Positions 1 to 6,025 of a stretch of 6,602 bases of DNA are shown piece after piece (positions within the stretch are counted from its first letter, which is position 1; the number at the start of each line of letters is the position of its first letter). The position numbers and the translations under genes are program-made. This DNA comes from Phycisphaerales bacterium (GTDB taxonomy: Bacteria; Planctomycetota; Phycisphaerae; Phycisphaerales; UBA1924): assembly GCA_019747615.1 (NCBI GenBank), contig JAIEQQ010000247.1:1-6602 (forward strand), given 5' to 3'. The notes beneath the pieces are model-generated. The model was not told the DNA's origin, did no database searches, and saw only the letters and a list, made by a program, of their open reading frames with translations.

Positions 1-982
1 GGGCCCGTGTCCGCTCGAGCATCAGTTGAACCGTCGCCGCCAGGAAGATCATGCTGGTGAGCGACGCCGCGGCGACATAGACCGGGCCGAGCCGATCGGG
101 CATGGCGAACGCGGGGGCGACCGTCGCCGGAACGAGCAACACCGCCCATGCAGCGACCATGAACGAAGTCAGATGGCCGGTGCGATCAAAGATCGGCAGC
201 ATCTTGAAGCCGCCCTGGGCGTAGTCATCGCGATACATCCACGCGATGGCCAGGAAGTGCGGGATCTGCCACACGAACATCAGCCCGAAGAGCGACCAGC
301 CCCCCCACTCAGCCAATGACGCGAAGCTTGCAAACTCCGATCCGAGCGTCCGCCCGGCGCACCAGCCGATCAGCGGCGGCAGCGCACCGGGCACGGCGCC
401 GACGAGCGTCGATAGCGGCGTCACCGGTTTCATCGGCGTGTACATCAGCACGTACACCAGGATCGTGACCAGCGAAACGCTCGCGGCGGCAGGTCCGCAG
501 AGCCACGCCAGCATCGCTACTCCCGCGATGCTGAACAGCACACCGGCGTACAGCGCTTGATCCGGCCGCAAACGACCCGTCGGGATCGGTCGAGAACTGG
601 TCCGCGGCATGAGCGCGTCGCGCCGATGCTCCCACCATTGGTTCAACGAGTTCGCGCCGCTGGCCGACAACGCCGTGCCGACAATGCAGCCCAGCGCGGT
701 CATCCACATCGCCAGCGATGCAAGCTCGGTGCGTTGGCCCGCGATCGCCAGGATGAAGCCGACGACGGCGGTGAACGTGACAAGTCGGGTGATTCGGGGC
801 TTGCTGAGTTCCAGGATCGCCGCGAGGCCTCGGGGCAGCGGCTTGGTGTCGACCGCAGCAACCTTCGGAACTGGTGGCGCGTCAAGGCGAACCAGCGCCC
901 ACGCGTCGGTTGGGATTGCCATTGACGCGCCCGCGGACTGCGGGTCGGGAAGAGACTCTGGTGTGGCTTTCGATCGGTGCAT
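1..982 (-). CDS. ctaB: Haem O synthase (protohaem IX farnesyltransferase), C-terminus cut by window edge
   Basis: This inner-membrane UbiA-family prenyltransferase adds a farnesyl group to haem B to make haem O for cytochrome oxidase. The reading frame is open from 982 to the left edge, giving 327 residues; by family comparison only the last transmembrane segment should be missing. Residues 1-59 are a hydrophilic cytoplasmic tail. SKPRIT (60-65) opens the first helix (about 67-82), and helix 2 (about 90-107) leads to the first prenyl-diphosphate/Mg site, N114-QWW-E118-HRR-D122-ALM-PRT. YTPMKPVT (181-188) and GAVPGALPPLIGW (195-207) are the typical mid-protein motifs. WQIPHF (238-243) and YRDDY (250-254) form the second conserved block. 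The start at 982 has GGAG six bases upstream; a second ATG at 922 has no clear ribosome binding site. The first Asp-rich motif is degenerate (E118 and R120 where Asp is usual), a form I associate with PVC bacteria. The cytochrome oxidase genes expected nearby would lie off the left edge. Confidence 0.95.
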   Translation of the reverse strand, partial: MHRSKATPESLPDPQSAGASMAIPTDAWALVRLDAPPVPKVAAVDTKPLPRGLAAILELSKPRITRLVTFTAVVGFILAIAGQRTELASLAMWMTALGCIVGTALSASGANSLNQWWEHRRDALMPRTSSRPIPTGRLRPDQALYAGVLFSIAGVAMLAWLCGPAAASVSLVTILVYVLMYTPMKPVTPLSTLVGAVPGALPPLIGWCAGRTLGSEFASFASLAEWGGWSLFGLMFVWQIPHFLAIAWMYRDDYAQGGFKMLPIFDRTGHLTSFMVAAWAVLLVPATVAPAFAMPDRLGPVYVAAASLTSMIFLAATVQLMLERTRA

Positions 983-988
983 GCGGTG

Positions 989-992
989 CTCC
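989..992 (-). promoter_or_regulatory. Ribosome binding site of ctaB
   Basis: GGAG lies on the minus strand six bases before the ATG at 982. It decides the start in favour of 982 over the in-frame ATG at 922, which has only a GC-rich run before it. Confidence 0.65.
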
Positions 993-1064
993 GAGACACT
1001 CGACGCTGGCGGCAAACCTGAGGTGGGAGCGAATGCTATGTGCGGCCAGCCCGCCCCGGCGTGA

Positions 1065-1070
1065 TATCCT
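1065..1070 (+). promoter_or_regulatory. Candidate -10 element for leaderless transcription of the thioesterase
   Basis: TATCCT fits the TAnnnT core of a sigma-70-type -10 box and ends seven bases before the ATG at 1078. A transcript starting at the normal distance would begin at or within a base or two of the start codon. This matches the lack of any Shine-Dalgarno sequence before this ATG. The same arrangement, with nearly the same sequence, precedes pdeM. No good -35 box is visible, so this rests on position and on the paired occurrence. Confidence 0.4.
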
Positions 1071-1077
1071 GCGATCG

Positions 1078-1512
1078 ATGAACTCCGACGCCACGCCGCC
1101 GTCAGCCACGCCCCCGCACCCCCCGCTGCCCGCTCGCTCGCTCGCCCTGCGCGTCATGACGATGCCCAAGGACACGAATCAGTACGGCACGATCTTCGGC
1201 GGCGTGATTCTCTCGATCATCGACCAGGCGGGGTTCGTTCGCGCCCGCCAGCACGGGGCCCATCGATGGGTCACGGTGGCGATGGACGCCGTGGAGTTCA
1301 AGCAGCCGGTCATGCTCGGCGACGTGGTGAACGCGTACGCGACGACGGTGAAGGTGGGCCGCACGAGCGTGACGGTGCAAGTCGATGTCGAGGCCGAGCG
1401 GTTCACCACCGGCCAGACCGTCGCAGTGACCGAGGCCCGACTGGTGATGGTGAGCGTCGATGCCCAGGGGCGTTCGATCCCGTTCGCGTCGGCCCCGACG
1501 ATTTCAGAGTGA
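1078..1512 (+). CDS. Acyl-CoA thioesterase, hotdog fold, YciA-like
   Basis: This 144-residue protein hydrolyses acyl-CoA thioesters to free acid and CoA and is probably cytoplasmic. The family signature is clear: RSLALRVMTMPKDTNQYGTIFGG (split here as RSLALRVM, 20-27, and MPKDTNQYGTIFGG, 29-42), then the catalytic-helix stretch VILSIIDQAG with D49 as the likely active-site acid. V65-TVAMDAVEFKQPVMLGDVV and the C-terminal ARLVMVSVDAQGR also match YciA-type enzymes, which work as hexamers on a broad range of acyl-CoAs; the substrate here cannot be told. I place the start at 1078 because the conserved RSLALRV segment must be included, which excludes the Met codons at 26 and 28; upstream in-frame codons would run into the promoter region. 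Residues 5-19 are a Pro/Ala-rich tail not typical of the family. There is no Shine-Dalgarno sequence, and a -10-like TATCCT lies directly upstream. Confidence 0.9.
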   Translation: MNSDATPPSATPPHPPLPARSLALRVMTMPKDTNQYGTIFGGVILSIIDQAGFVRARQHGAHRWVTVAMDAVEFKQPVMLGDVVNAYATTVKVGRTSVTVQVDVEAERFTTGQTVAVTEARLVMVSVDAQGRSIPFASAPTISE

Positions 1513-1558
1513 ATGTCCGAGCTGCCTCGAGTCCAGAACTGCAGTCTCAGCGTCCTTC

Positions 1559-1564
1559 AAGGAG
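1559..1564 (+). promoter_or_regulatory. Ribosome binding site of the STAS-domain gene
   Basis: AAGGAG lies six bases before the ATG at 1571. It is the best Shine-Dalgarno sequence in the window and fixes this start; the longer frame reaching back to 1460 would overlap the thioesterase gene by over 50 bases without such a site. Confidence 0.75.
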
Positions 1565-1570
1565 CGAGCG

Positions 1571-2182
1571 ATGGCCAAGAAGACAACAGGATCCAAGCGA
1601 GCCAGCGTCGCCGCTGGTCGGCGAAAAGTGGCACCGGCCCGCGGCTCGGCCAAGCCCGCGAAGGCGGTGACAAAACGCGCTGCGACACCGAAAGTCGCTG
1701 CACCCAAGGCCGCCGCGACCAAGGTCCGGGGCTCGTCGTCCGCCAAGTCCGCGAGGAGAGCTCGCGCCAAGCCCGCCCGACGCACAAGCCGAAACCCCGG
1801 TACACTCCGGGCTCCCTCACGGAAGACCACAATGCTCAACTCCACGCATGTCGAAGGAACAATGGTTGACGGCGTGCTTGTCGCGAAGCTCAAGTGCGAG
1901 AAACTCGGCGAGTACGAGGCCGGGATCGTCCAAGGTGATATTTCGAACGCCGCCAAGGGCACCTCGTGGAAGGTCGCACTGGATTTCACCGACGTGCAAC
2001 TCATCTCGTCGGTCGGCCTCGGCCTGATCGTCACGCTCAACAAAGCGGCAAAGACCAACAAGGGTCGCATGTCGATGTTCAACCTGAACCCAAACCTGCT
2101 GAACCTCTTCAAGATCACCCGGCTTGATTCGGGCCTCTTGATCAAGACGACCGCCGCCGAGGCGATCGCCGCGGTCAAGTGA
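1571..2182 (+). CDS. STAS-domain protein (anti-sigma antagonist-like) with histone-H1-like basic tail
   Basis: This 203-residue protein has two unlike halves. Residues 1-87 are a low-complexity tail of Lys, Arg, Ala, Pro, Ser and Thr with 13 Lys, 14 Arg and no Asp or Glu; runs such as AKPAKAVTKRAATPKVAAPK (28-46 region) resemble the C-terminal tail of histone H1 and bacterial H1-like proteins, so nucleic-acid binding is a fair inference. Residues 89-203 form a STAS domain: beta strand GVLVAKLKC, KVALDFTDVQLISSVGLGLIV around the helix-capping loop, and a C-terminal FKITRLDSGLLIKTTAAEAIAAV. In SpoIIAA-like anti-sigma antagonists the loop reads DSSGLG, with the first Ser phosphorylated; here it is I145-S146-S147-V148-G149, so S147 could be the phosphorylated residue while the Asp is replaced. 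No sigma factor, anti-sigma kinase or phosphatase is in the window. It follows the thioesterase by 58 bases and precedes the helicase by 18, so it may share their transcript. The STAS call is firm; the partner and role are unknown. Confidence 0.88.
   Translation: MAKKTTGSKRASVAAGRRKVAPARGSAKPAKAVTKRAATPKVAAPKAAATKVRGSSSAKSARRARAKPARRTSRNPGTLRAPSRKTTMLNSTHVEGTMVDGVLVAKLKCEKLGEYEAGIVQGDISNAAKGTSWKVALDFTDVQLISSVGLGLIVTLNKAAKTNKGRMSMFNLNPNLLNLFKITRLDSGLLIKTTAAEAIAAVK
1801..1806 (+). promoter_or_regulatory. Candidate internal -10 element inside the STAS gene
   Basis: TACACT lies within the tail-coding part, 25 bases before an in-frame ATG at 1832 that itself has GGAAG upstream. It fits TAnnnT but no convincing -35 box is present at 17-18 bases. 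The position, at the junction between tail and STAS domain, is what makes it worth recording. Confidence 0.25.
1821..1825 (+). promoter_or_regulatory. Candidate internal ribosome binding site for a STAS-only product
   Basis: GGAAG lies six bases before the in-frame ATG at 1832 (Met88). Initiation here would give a 116-residue protein that is almost exactly the STAS domain without the basic tail. The main start at 1571 has the stronger site, so this would be an additional product or chance. Confidence 0.3.
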
Positions 2183-2190
2183 ACCGGCGC

Positions 2191-2195
2191 AGGGA
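2191..2195 (+). promoter_or_regulatory. Ribosome binding site supporting a TTG start of the helicase
   Basis: AGGGA ends five bases before the TTG at 2201. The helicase frame has no ATG before the Walker A motif, so a non-ATG start is required, and this site favours 2201. Confidence 0.5.
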
Positions 2196-2200
2196 ACCCG

Positions 2201-5059
2201 TTGGCCCAAAAACGAAGAGCAACACGAGGCCGGAGCGTCGGCACCGAAGGCGCGGCGTTGTACCACGAACTTCGTGAAGCCCAGCTCGCCCGCTGGCCCC
2301 TGAAAGAACCCGGGCCCCCCGCTCCCACGCTTCCCGACGAGCGATCGACCGACTTCCCAATTGCCCGCGCATGGTTCGCCTCGCGCGGTTGGACGCCCTT
2401 CGATTTTCAGTTGCAGGCATGGCGGGCGTTCGCTTCTGGGCGAAGCGGCCTGATCCACTCCCCCACTGGCACGGGCAAAACGCTCGCGGCGTGGATGGGA
2501 CTGATCGAGGATGAGGCCGCGCGCGCCGGCCTTTCGCCCGCATCCAGCGCATCGGCCGCGCCGGCGGGGAAGAGCGCAGCCGTCGCGCTGAGCGCACCAA
2601 ACACGCCTCGCACGCCCGAGCCACCCGGCCTTCGAGCGCTCTGGCTCACTCCGCTGCGTGCACTCGCGACGGATACCGCGGGCTCATTGCAGGCGGCGTG
2701 TGACGGCGTGGGGCTGAAGTGGAAGGTCGAGCTGCGCACGGGCGACACCGCCGGGTCGGTGAAGTCACGCCAGCGTGAGAAGCCGCCTCGCGCCATGGTG
2801 ACGACGCCAGAGAGCCTCAGCGTCATGCTGTCATACGCCGGAGCTCGCGAGATTCTCTCGGGCGTGCGACTCGTCGTCGTCGATGAGTGGCACGAACTGC
2901 TCGGCTCCAAGCGCGGCGTGCAAACCGAGCTCGCCCTCAGCCGCCTGCGCGCCTGGAACCCCGGCCTCGTCGTCTTCGGTGTCAGCGCCACACTCGGCAA
3001 CATCGAACGCGCCGCCGAGGCGCTGCTCGGCGTTCCGATCGCGGGCGAACTTCCCGGCACGTCCGCTCCGAGCCCGGCGCTGCTCATCCGAGGCGTCAGC
3101 GAGAAACGCTACGAGTTTCACACGCTGCTCCCGGCGAACGTCGAGCGATTCCCTTGGGCGGGCCACCTGGGCCTGCGACAGTTGGAGGCGGTCATCGGTG
3201 CGATCGAATCGGCCAACACATCGCTGCTGTTCTGCAACACGCGCGGGCAGGCGGAGATCTGGTACCAATCGCTGCTGAAGGCCCGCCCGGAGTGGCTGCG
3301 CCTGGGCGCGATGGCGCTCAGCGAGACAGGCAACATCGCGCCTGAGGCTGACCGCGCCAGCGTCGCGTCAGCGTCGGACTCACGAGCCGAGCGGTCGGCG
3401 CCAGACGATTCGAGCAGCCCCGACGGCGTTCTCCCACTGGCGCTGCACCACGGCTCGGTCGATCGCGATCTGCGTCAACGCATCGAAGCGATGATCAAGG
3501 CCGGGCGCGTGCGGTGCGTCGTGTGTACCAGCAGCCTCGATCTTGGCGTTGACTTCCCGCCGGTGGATCAAGTGATCCAGATCGGCAGCCCCAAGGGCGT
3601 CGGGCGACTCTTGCAGCGAGCGGGTCGATCCGGTCATCAACCGGGCAAGGCGTCTCGCGTCGTTTGTGTGCCGACCAACACGCTGGAGATCATCGAGTTC
3701 GCCGCGGCGCGCGAAGCGGTGGCGCTCGGCCAGATCGAGTCGCGCGAGCCGATCCGACTGGCGCTCGATGTTCTCTGCCAGCACGTCGTCACCTGCGCCA
3801 GCGGCGGCGGCTTCATCGAGCGAGACCTTCTGAATGAGGTGCGATCGACTTGGTGCTTTGCGAATATCAGCGATGAGCAGTGGCGATCGGTCATGGACTT
3901 TTCGATCAGCGGCGGGGCGACGCTCCGAGCATATGACCGATTTGCCCGCATCGCCCTGAAGGACGGCCGCTGGGTCGTCGCCAGCGACACCGTCGCGCGT
4001 CAGCACCGCCTTGGCATCGGCACCATTGTCTCTGAGAACGCAATCCTCGTCAGGTTCGAGCGCGGCGCGACACTCGGCACCGTCGAAGAGGGATTCCTCA
4101 GCAAGATGAAACCCGGCGACGTCTTCGTCTTCGCCGGCCGTCGACTCGAACTCATCCGCCTTCGCGAGATGACCGCCACGGTGCGCCCCGCCAAGAAGAG
4201 CGGCGTCATGAGCTCCTGGCAGGGCGCACGCATGGCTCTGAGCGCACAGCTCGCTGATCGCGTTCGCGAGCGATTCGCCGAAGGCGCCCGGGGCGAACTT
4301 CGGGGCCCCGAGATGCGGTGCGCCGGCCCGCTGCTGGAGCTCCAAAGCCTCTGGAGCGCGCTGCCAACGCCGCAGAAACTCGTGATCGAAGAAGTCTCGA
4401 CACGCGACGGCCATCACGCATTCATCTACCCGCTAGAAGGCCGGCTCGTCCACGAGGGCCTCGCGGCGCTGGTCGCGTTCCGCCTTGCGAGGATCTCGCC
4501 TCGCACCGTGATCATCGCTGCGAATGATTATGGCTTCGAGCTGGTTAGCACAACGCCGATCGACCTCGACGAGCATGCCTGGCGATCGCTGCTCTCGCCG
4601 GAGAATCTCTCGGACGATCTCATCGCGTGCATCAACGCCAGCCAGATCGCCCGCCGCCACTTCCGCGAGATCGCCCGCGTCGCCGGCCTCTTGGTCGCGC
4701 AGCTCCCGGGCTCAAAGGCCCGCACAGGGCGCGGCCCCAGCGCCCGCCACATGCAGGCCAGCAGCGAGCTCTTCTTCGACGTCTTCGAAGAGTTCGACCC
4801 CGGCAACATGCTCCTGCTTCAGGCACGGCGCGAAGCCATGGACAACCAACTCGAGTACGTCCGCCTCCAGCGTGCGCTGGATCGCATCCGAGATTGGAGC
4901 GTCAGCGTGCAACGTCCGGGCCGTCTGACGCCGCTGGCCTTCCCGCTCTGGGCCGATTCGATGCGACAGCAGCTTTCGACCGAAAGCTGGGAGGATCGGG
5001 TCCAGCGCATGCTCAAGCAGCTTGAAGCCGATGCGCAGCAGAGTACCCTGCGCTCGTGA
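2201..5059 (+). CDS. Ligase-associated DEXH-box DNA helicase (Lhr-Core type)
   Basis: This 952-residue superfamily 2 helicase is an ATP-driven 3'-to-5' DNA translocase in its studied relatives, with a role in DNA repair. Motifs in order: Q-like region FDFQLQAW (67-74), Walker A SPTGTGKT (87-94), motif Ia TPLRALATD (150-158), TPESL (202-206), Walker B DEWH (228-231), motif III SATLGN (262-267), motif IV SLLFCNTRGQ (341-350), HHGSVDRDLR (416-425), SSLDLGVDFP (444-453) and motif VI QRAGRSGH (472-479). About 470 further residues carry the Lhr-type winged-helix and beta-barrel core and a family-typical C-terminus (SSELFFDVFEEFDPGNMLLLQARREAMDNQLE, around 854-884). The full-length Lhr C-terminal extension is absent. 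Typical members are about 800-850 residues; the excess here is partly two low-complexity inserts, about 110-143 and 372-410. The start is a TTG, since the first Met codon is residue 99, after Walker A. The stop overlaps the next gene's start by four bases (GTGA). Family partners in other bacteria are an ATP-dependent ligase, an exonuclease and the phosphoesterase; only the last is here. Confidence 0.93.
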   Translation: MAQKRRATRGRSVGTEGAALYHELREAQLARWPLKEPGPPAPTLPDERSTDFPIARAWFASRGWTPFDFQLQAWRAFASGRSGLIHSPTGTGKTLAAWMGLIEDEAARAGLSPASSASAAPAGKSAAVALSAPNTPRTPEPPGLRALWLTPLRALATDTAGSLQAACDGVGLKWKVELRTGDTAGSVKSRQREKPPRAMVTTPESLSVMLSYAGAREILSGVRLVVVDEWHELLGSKRGVQTELALSRLRAWNPGLVVFGVSATLGNIERAAEALLGVPIAGELPGTSAPSPALLIRGVSEKRYEFHTLLPANVERFPWAGHLGLRQLEAVIGAIESANTSLLFCNTRGQAEIWYQSLLKARPEWLRLGAMALSETGNIAPEADRASVASASDSRAERSAPDDSSSPDGVLPLALHHGSVDRDLRQRIEAMIKAGRVRCVVCTSSLDLGVDFPPVDQVIQIGSPKGVGRLLQRAGRSGHQPGKASRVVCVPTNTLEIIEFAAAREAVALGQIESREPIRLALDVLCQHVVTCASGGGFIERDLLNEVRSTWCFANISDEQWRSVMDFSISGGATLRAYDRFARIALKDGRWVVASDTVARQHRLGIGTIVSENAILVRFERGATLGTVEEGFLSKMKPGDVFVFAGRRLELIRLREMTATVRPAKKSGVMSSWQGARMALSAQLADRVRERFAEGARGELRGPEMRCAGPLLELQSLWSALPTPQKLVIEEVSTRDGHHAFIYPLEGRLVHEGLAALVAFRLARISPRTVIIAANDYGFELVSTTPIDLDEHAWRSLLSPENLSDDLIACINASQIARRHFREIARVAGLLVAQLPGSKARTGRGPSARHMQASSELFFDVFEEFDPGNMLLLQARREAMDNQLEYVRLQRALDRIRDWSVSVQRPGRLTPLAFPLWADSMRQQLSTESWEDRVQRMLKQLEADAQQSTLRS
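5044..5049 (+). promoter_or_regulatory. Candidate -10 element for separate transcription of pdeM
   Basis: TACCCT lies in the last codons of the helicase and ends six bases before the GTG at 5056. With the bases that follow it reads TACCCTGCGCTCG, nearly the same as TATCCTGCGATCG before the thioesterase ATG. It could give a leaderless pdeM message in addition to read-through from the helicase. Because the helicase coding sequence also constrains these bases, chance similarity cannot be excluded. Confidence 0.35.
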
Positions 5060-5844
5060 CACGCCCCCCGCCCACCCCCACCAGCCCTCGCTCGCCCACT
5101 GCGCCGCCCTCGCCCCCATCGCCGCCGCTGGCCGAACACGCCGCGCTTGCGTGCGAACGTGGGGCGGAGTTTTCGCTCGCCGGCGAGGCGTTCGTTGCGT
5201 TCGCGTCCGGCGTCGCTCATTGGCCCGCTCAACGCGCGCTGCTCGTGGCCGATCTGCACCTAGGCAAGGCGAGCACCATGTCCGCCGGCGGCCTGCCCGT
5301 CTCCGGCGATCTGTGCGTCCACACCGCCCGGCGCGACCTGGCCCGCCTGTCGCACGAGCTCGCGCGGCTCGAAGTAGAGCGATTGTTCATCCTCGGCGAT
5401 CTCATGCACGCTCGCGAGTCCTTCCAGCCCGAAGTGATGGACGAAGTCCGACGCTGGCGCCGCGACCACGACGCCCTCAACATCACGCTCATCCGCGGCA
5501 ACCACGACCAGCGCGCTGGCGACCCGCCGGCGGACTGGCGAATGGGCTGTGCCGACGAGCCGCTCGAGGTCGCGGGCATCGCGCTGCGGCACATCCCGCC
5601 GCGAGTCGACGGAAGCGCGTTGGATCCGCACCCGTGGATGGCCGGGCATGTTCATCCGGTGGTGTCCCTCGGCTCACGCACCGGTGAGCGGCTGCGTGCC
5701 AAGTGCTTCCACATCGCGCGCGACGGCGTCATCTTGCCCGCCTTCGGCTCGTTCACCGGCGGCGCCCGAGTTTCGCCCGCACCGGGCGAGCGCGTACTTC
5801 TCTGCGGACCCACGGGCGTGGTCCCCTGGAACTACGGCGCATAG
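5056..5844 (+). CDS. pdeM: Ligase-associated DNA damage response metallophosphoesterase PdeM
   Basis: This 262-residue calcineurin-like phosphoesterase uses a two-metal centre; the best studied relative is a manganese-dependent DNA nuclease encoded beside an Lhr-Core helicase. All metal motifs are present: D66-L-H68 within VADLHLGK, GD (114-115) within LGDLMH, GNHD (148-151), H179 in LRHIPP, and GHVH (197-200). The hallmark stretch WPAQRALLVADLHLGKAS (56-73) and the ending GVILPAFGSFTGG (224-236) match this subfamily rather than general YfcE or MutT-linked phosphoesterases. The start is GTG overlapping the helicase stop as GTGA, so translation is probably coupled; no other usable start lies before the first motif. 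Residues 4-24 are an added Pro/Ser/Thr-rich stretch not usual in the family, encoded by a C-rich, G-poor run. The neighbouring helicase fits the family context, but the ligase and exonuclease are not adjacent. Confidence 0.92.
   Translation: MTRPPPTPTSPRSPTAPPSPPSPPLAEHAALACERGAEFSLAGEAFVAFASGVAHWPAQRALLVADLHLGKASTMSAGGLPVSGDLCVHTARRDLARLSHELARLEVERLFILGDLMHARESFQPEVMDEVRRWRRDHDALNITLIRGNHDQRAGDPPADWRMGCADEPLEVAGIALRHIPPRVDGSALDPHPWMAGHVHPVVSLGSRTGERLRAKCFHIARDGVILPAFGSFTGGARVSPAPGERVLLCGPTGVVPWNYGA
5064..5087 (-). other. G-quadruplex motif on the template strand at the pdeM start
   Basis: Read on the minus strand, G-tracts of 3, 5, 3 and 6 bases are separated by loops of 5, 1 and 1 bases, which meets the usual G3+N1-7 rule. 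It begins eight bases after the GTG start codon. It is also the coding sequence of the Pro-rich tail, so it may simply reflect CCC proline codons; folding is an inference. Confidence 0.45.
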
Positions 5845-5899
5845 GTCCGAGAAGCACACCCGACCGCGACGACGTGGCAGCCTGTGCATCGCGTGGCGA

Positions 5900-5919
5900 G
5901 CCGGAGACTCTCCGCCGGC
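5900..5919 (+). terminator. Weak candidate terminator hairpin after pdeM
   Basis: GCCGGAG and CTCC-GCC-GGC can pair around an ACT loop, with a GCC bulge; alternatively GCCGG pairs with CCGGC around a ten-base loop. It is followed by CTTTG, so there is no real T-run. It could end the helicase-pdeM message with factor help, but the evidence is thin. Confidence 0.2.
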
Positions 5920-6016
5920 CTTTGCACCAGCGCGACCATCACCACACACCCCGATCCGGTCGAAGCTCTGGCTGCACCCGCGTGAGTTCACATGTGTTCG
6001 AGTGTCGATTGTTGCC

Positions 6017-6020
6017 GGAG
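6017..6020 (+). promoter_or_regulatory. Ribosome binding site of the PilZ-receiver gene
   Basis: GGAG lies five bases before the ATG at 6026 and sets that start. Confidence 0.65.
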
Positions 6021-6025
6021 ACGAA

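Larger units (their letters stand above)
983..1077. other. Divergent intergenic region between ctaB and the thioesterase
   Basis: These 95 bases separate two genes read outward, so promoters for both should lie here. On the plus strand, TATCCT at 1065-1070 is a candidate -10 for the thioesterase. On the minus strand, TAGCAT (1038-1033) is the only -10-like string I noticed for ctaB, but nothing like TTGACA sits at the right distance, so I do not annotate it. No hairpin or operator repeat is evident. Confidence 0.5.
5845..6025. other. Intergenic region between pdeM and the PilZ-receiver gene
   Basis: These 181 bases contain no convincing frame on either strand. They hold a weak hairpin at 5900-5919, an 8-base palindrome CACATGTG at 5989-5996 and the ribosome binding site of the next gene. 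The promoter of the next gene should be here, but I see no clear -35/-10 pair. Confidence 0.5.

Noticed and set aside
309..707. Minus-strand frame of 132 residues within ctaB
   Set aside because: It is in a different minus-strand frame from the CtaB motifs, is Arg-rich and has no membrane segments.
1111..1131. C-tracts near the thioesterase start as a second G-quadruplex
   Set aside because: Only three tracts of three or more G occur on the minus strand within loop limits, so the four-tract rule is not met.
1504..2328. Long minus-strand frame of 274 residues opposite the STAS gene
   Set aside because: It is antisense to a recognisable STAS domain with a good ribosome binding site, has no recognisable motif, and is a usual shadow in GC-rich DNA.
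3380..4417. Minus-strand frame of 345 residues opposite the helicase
   Set aside because: The plus strand encodes conserved helicase motifs throughout; the antisense product shows no family features.
5989..5996. CACATGTG palindrome as an operator for the PilZ-receiver gene
   Set aside because: The symmetry stops after eight bases and there is no second copy nearby, so it is within chance expectation.
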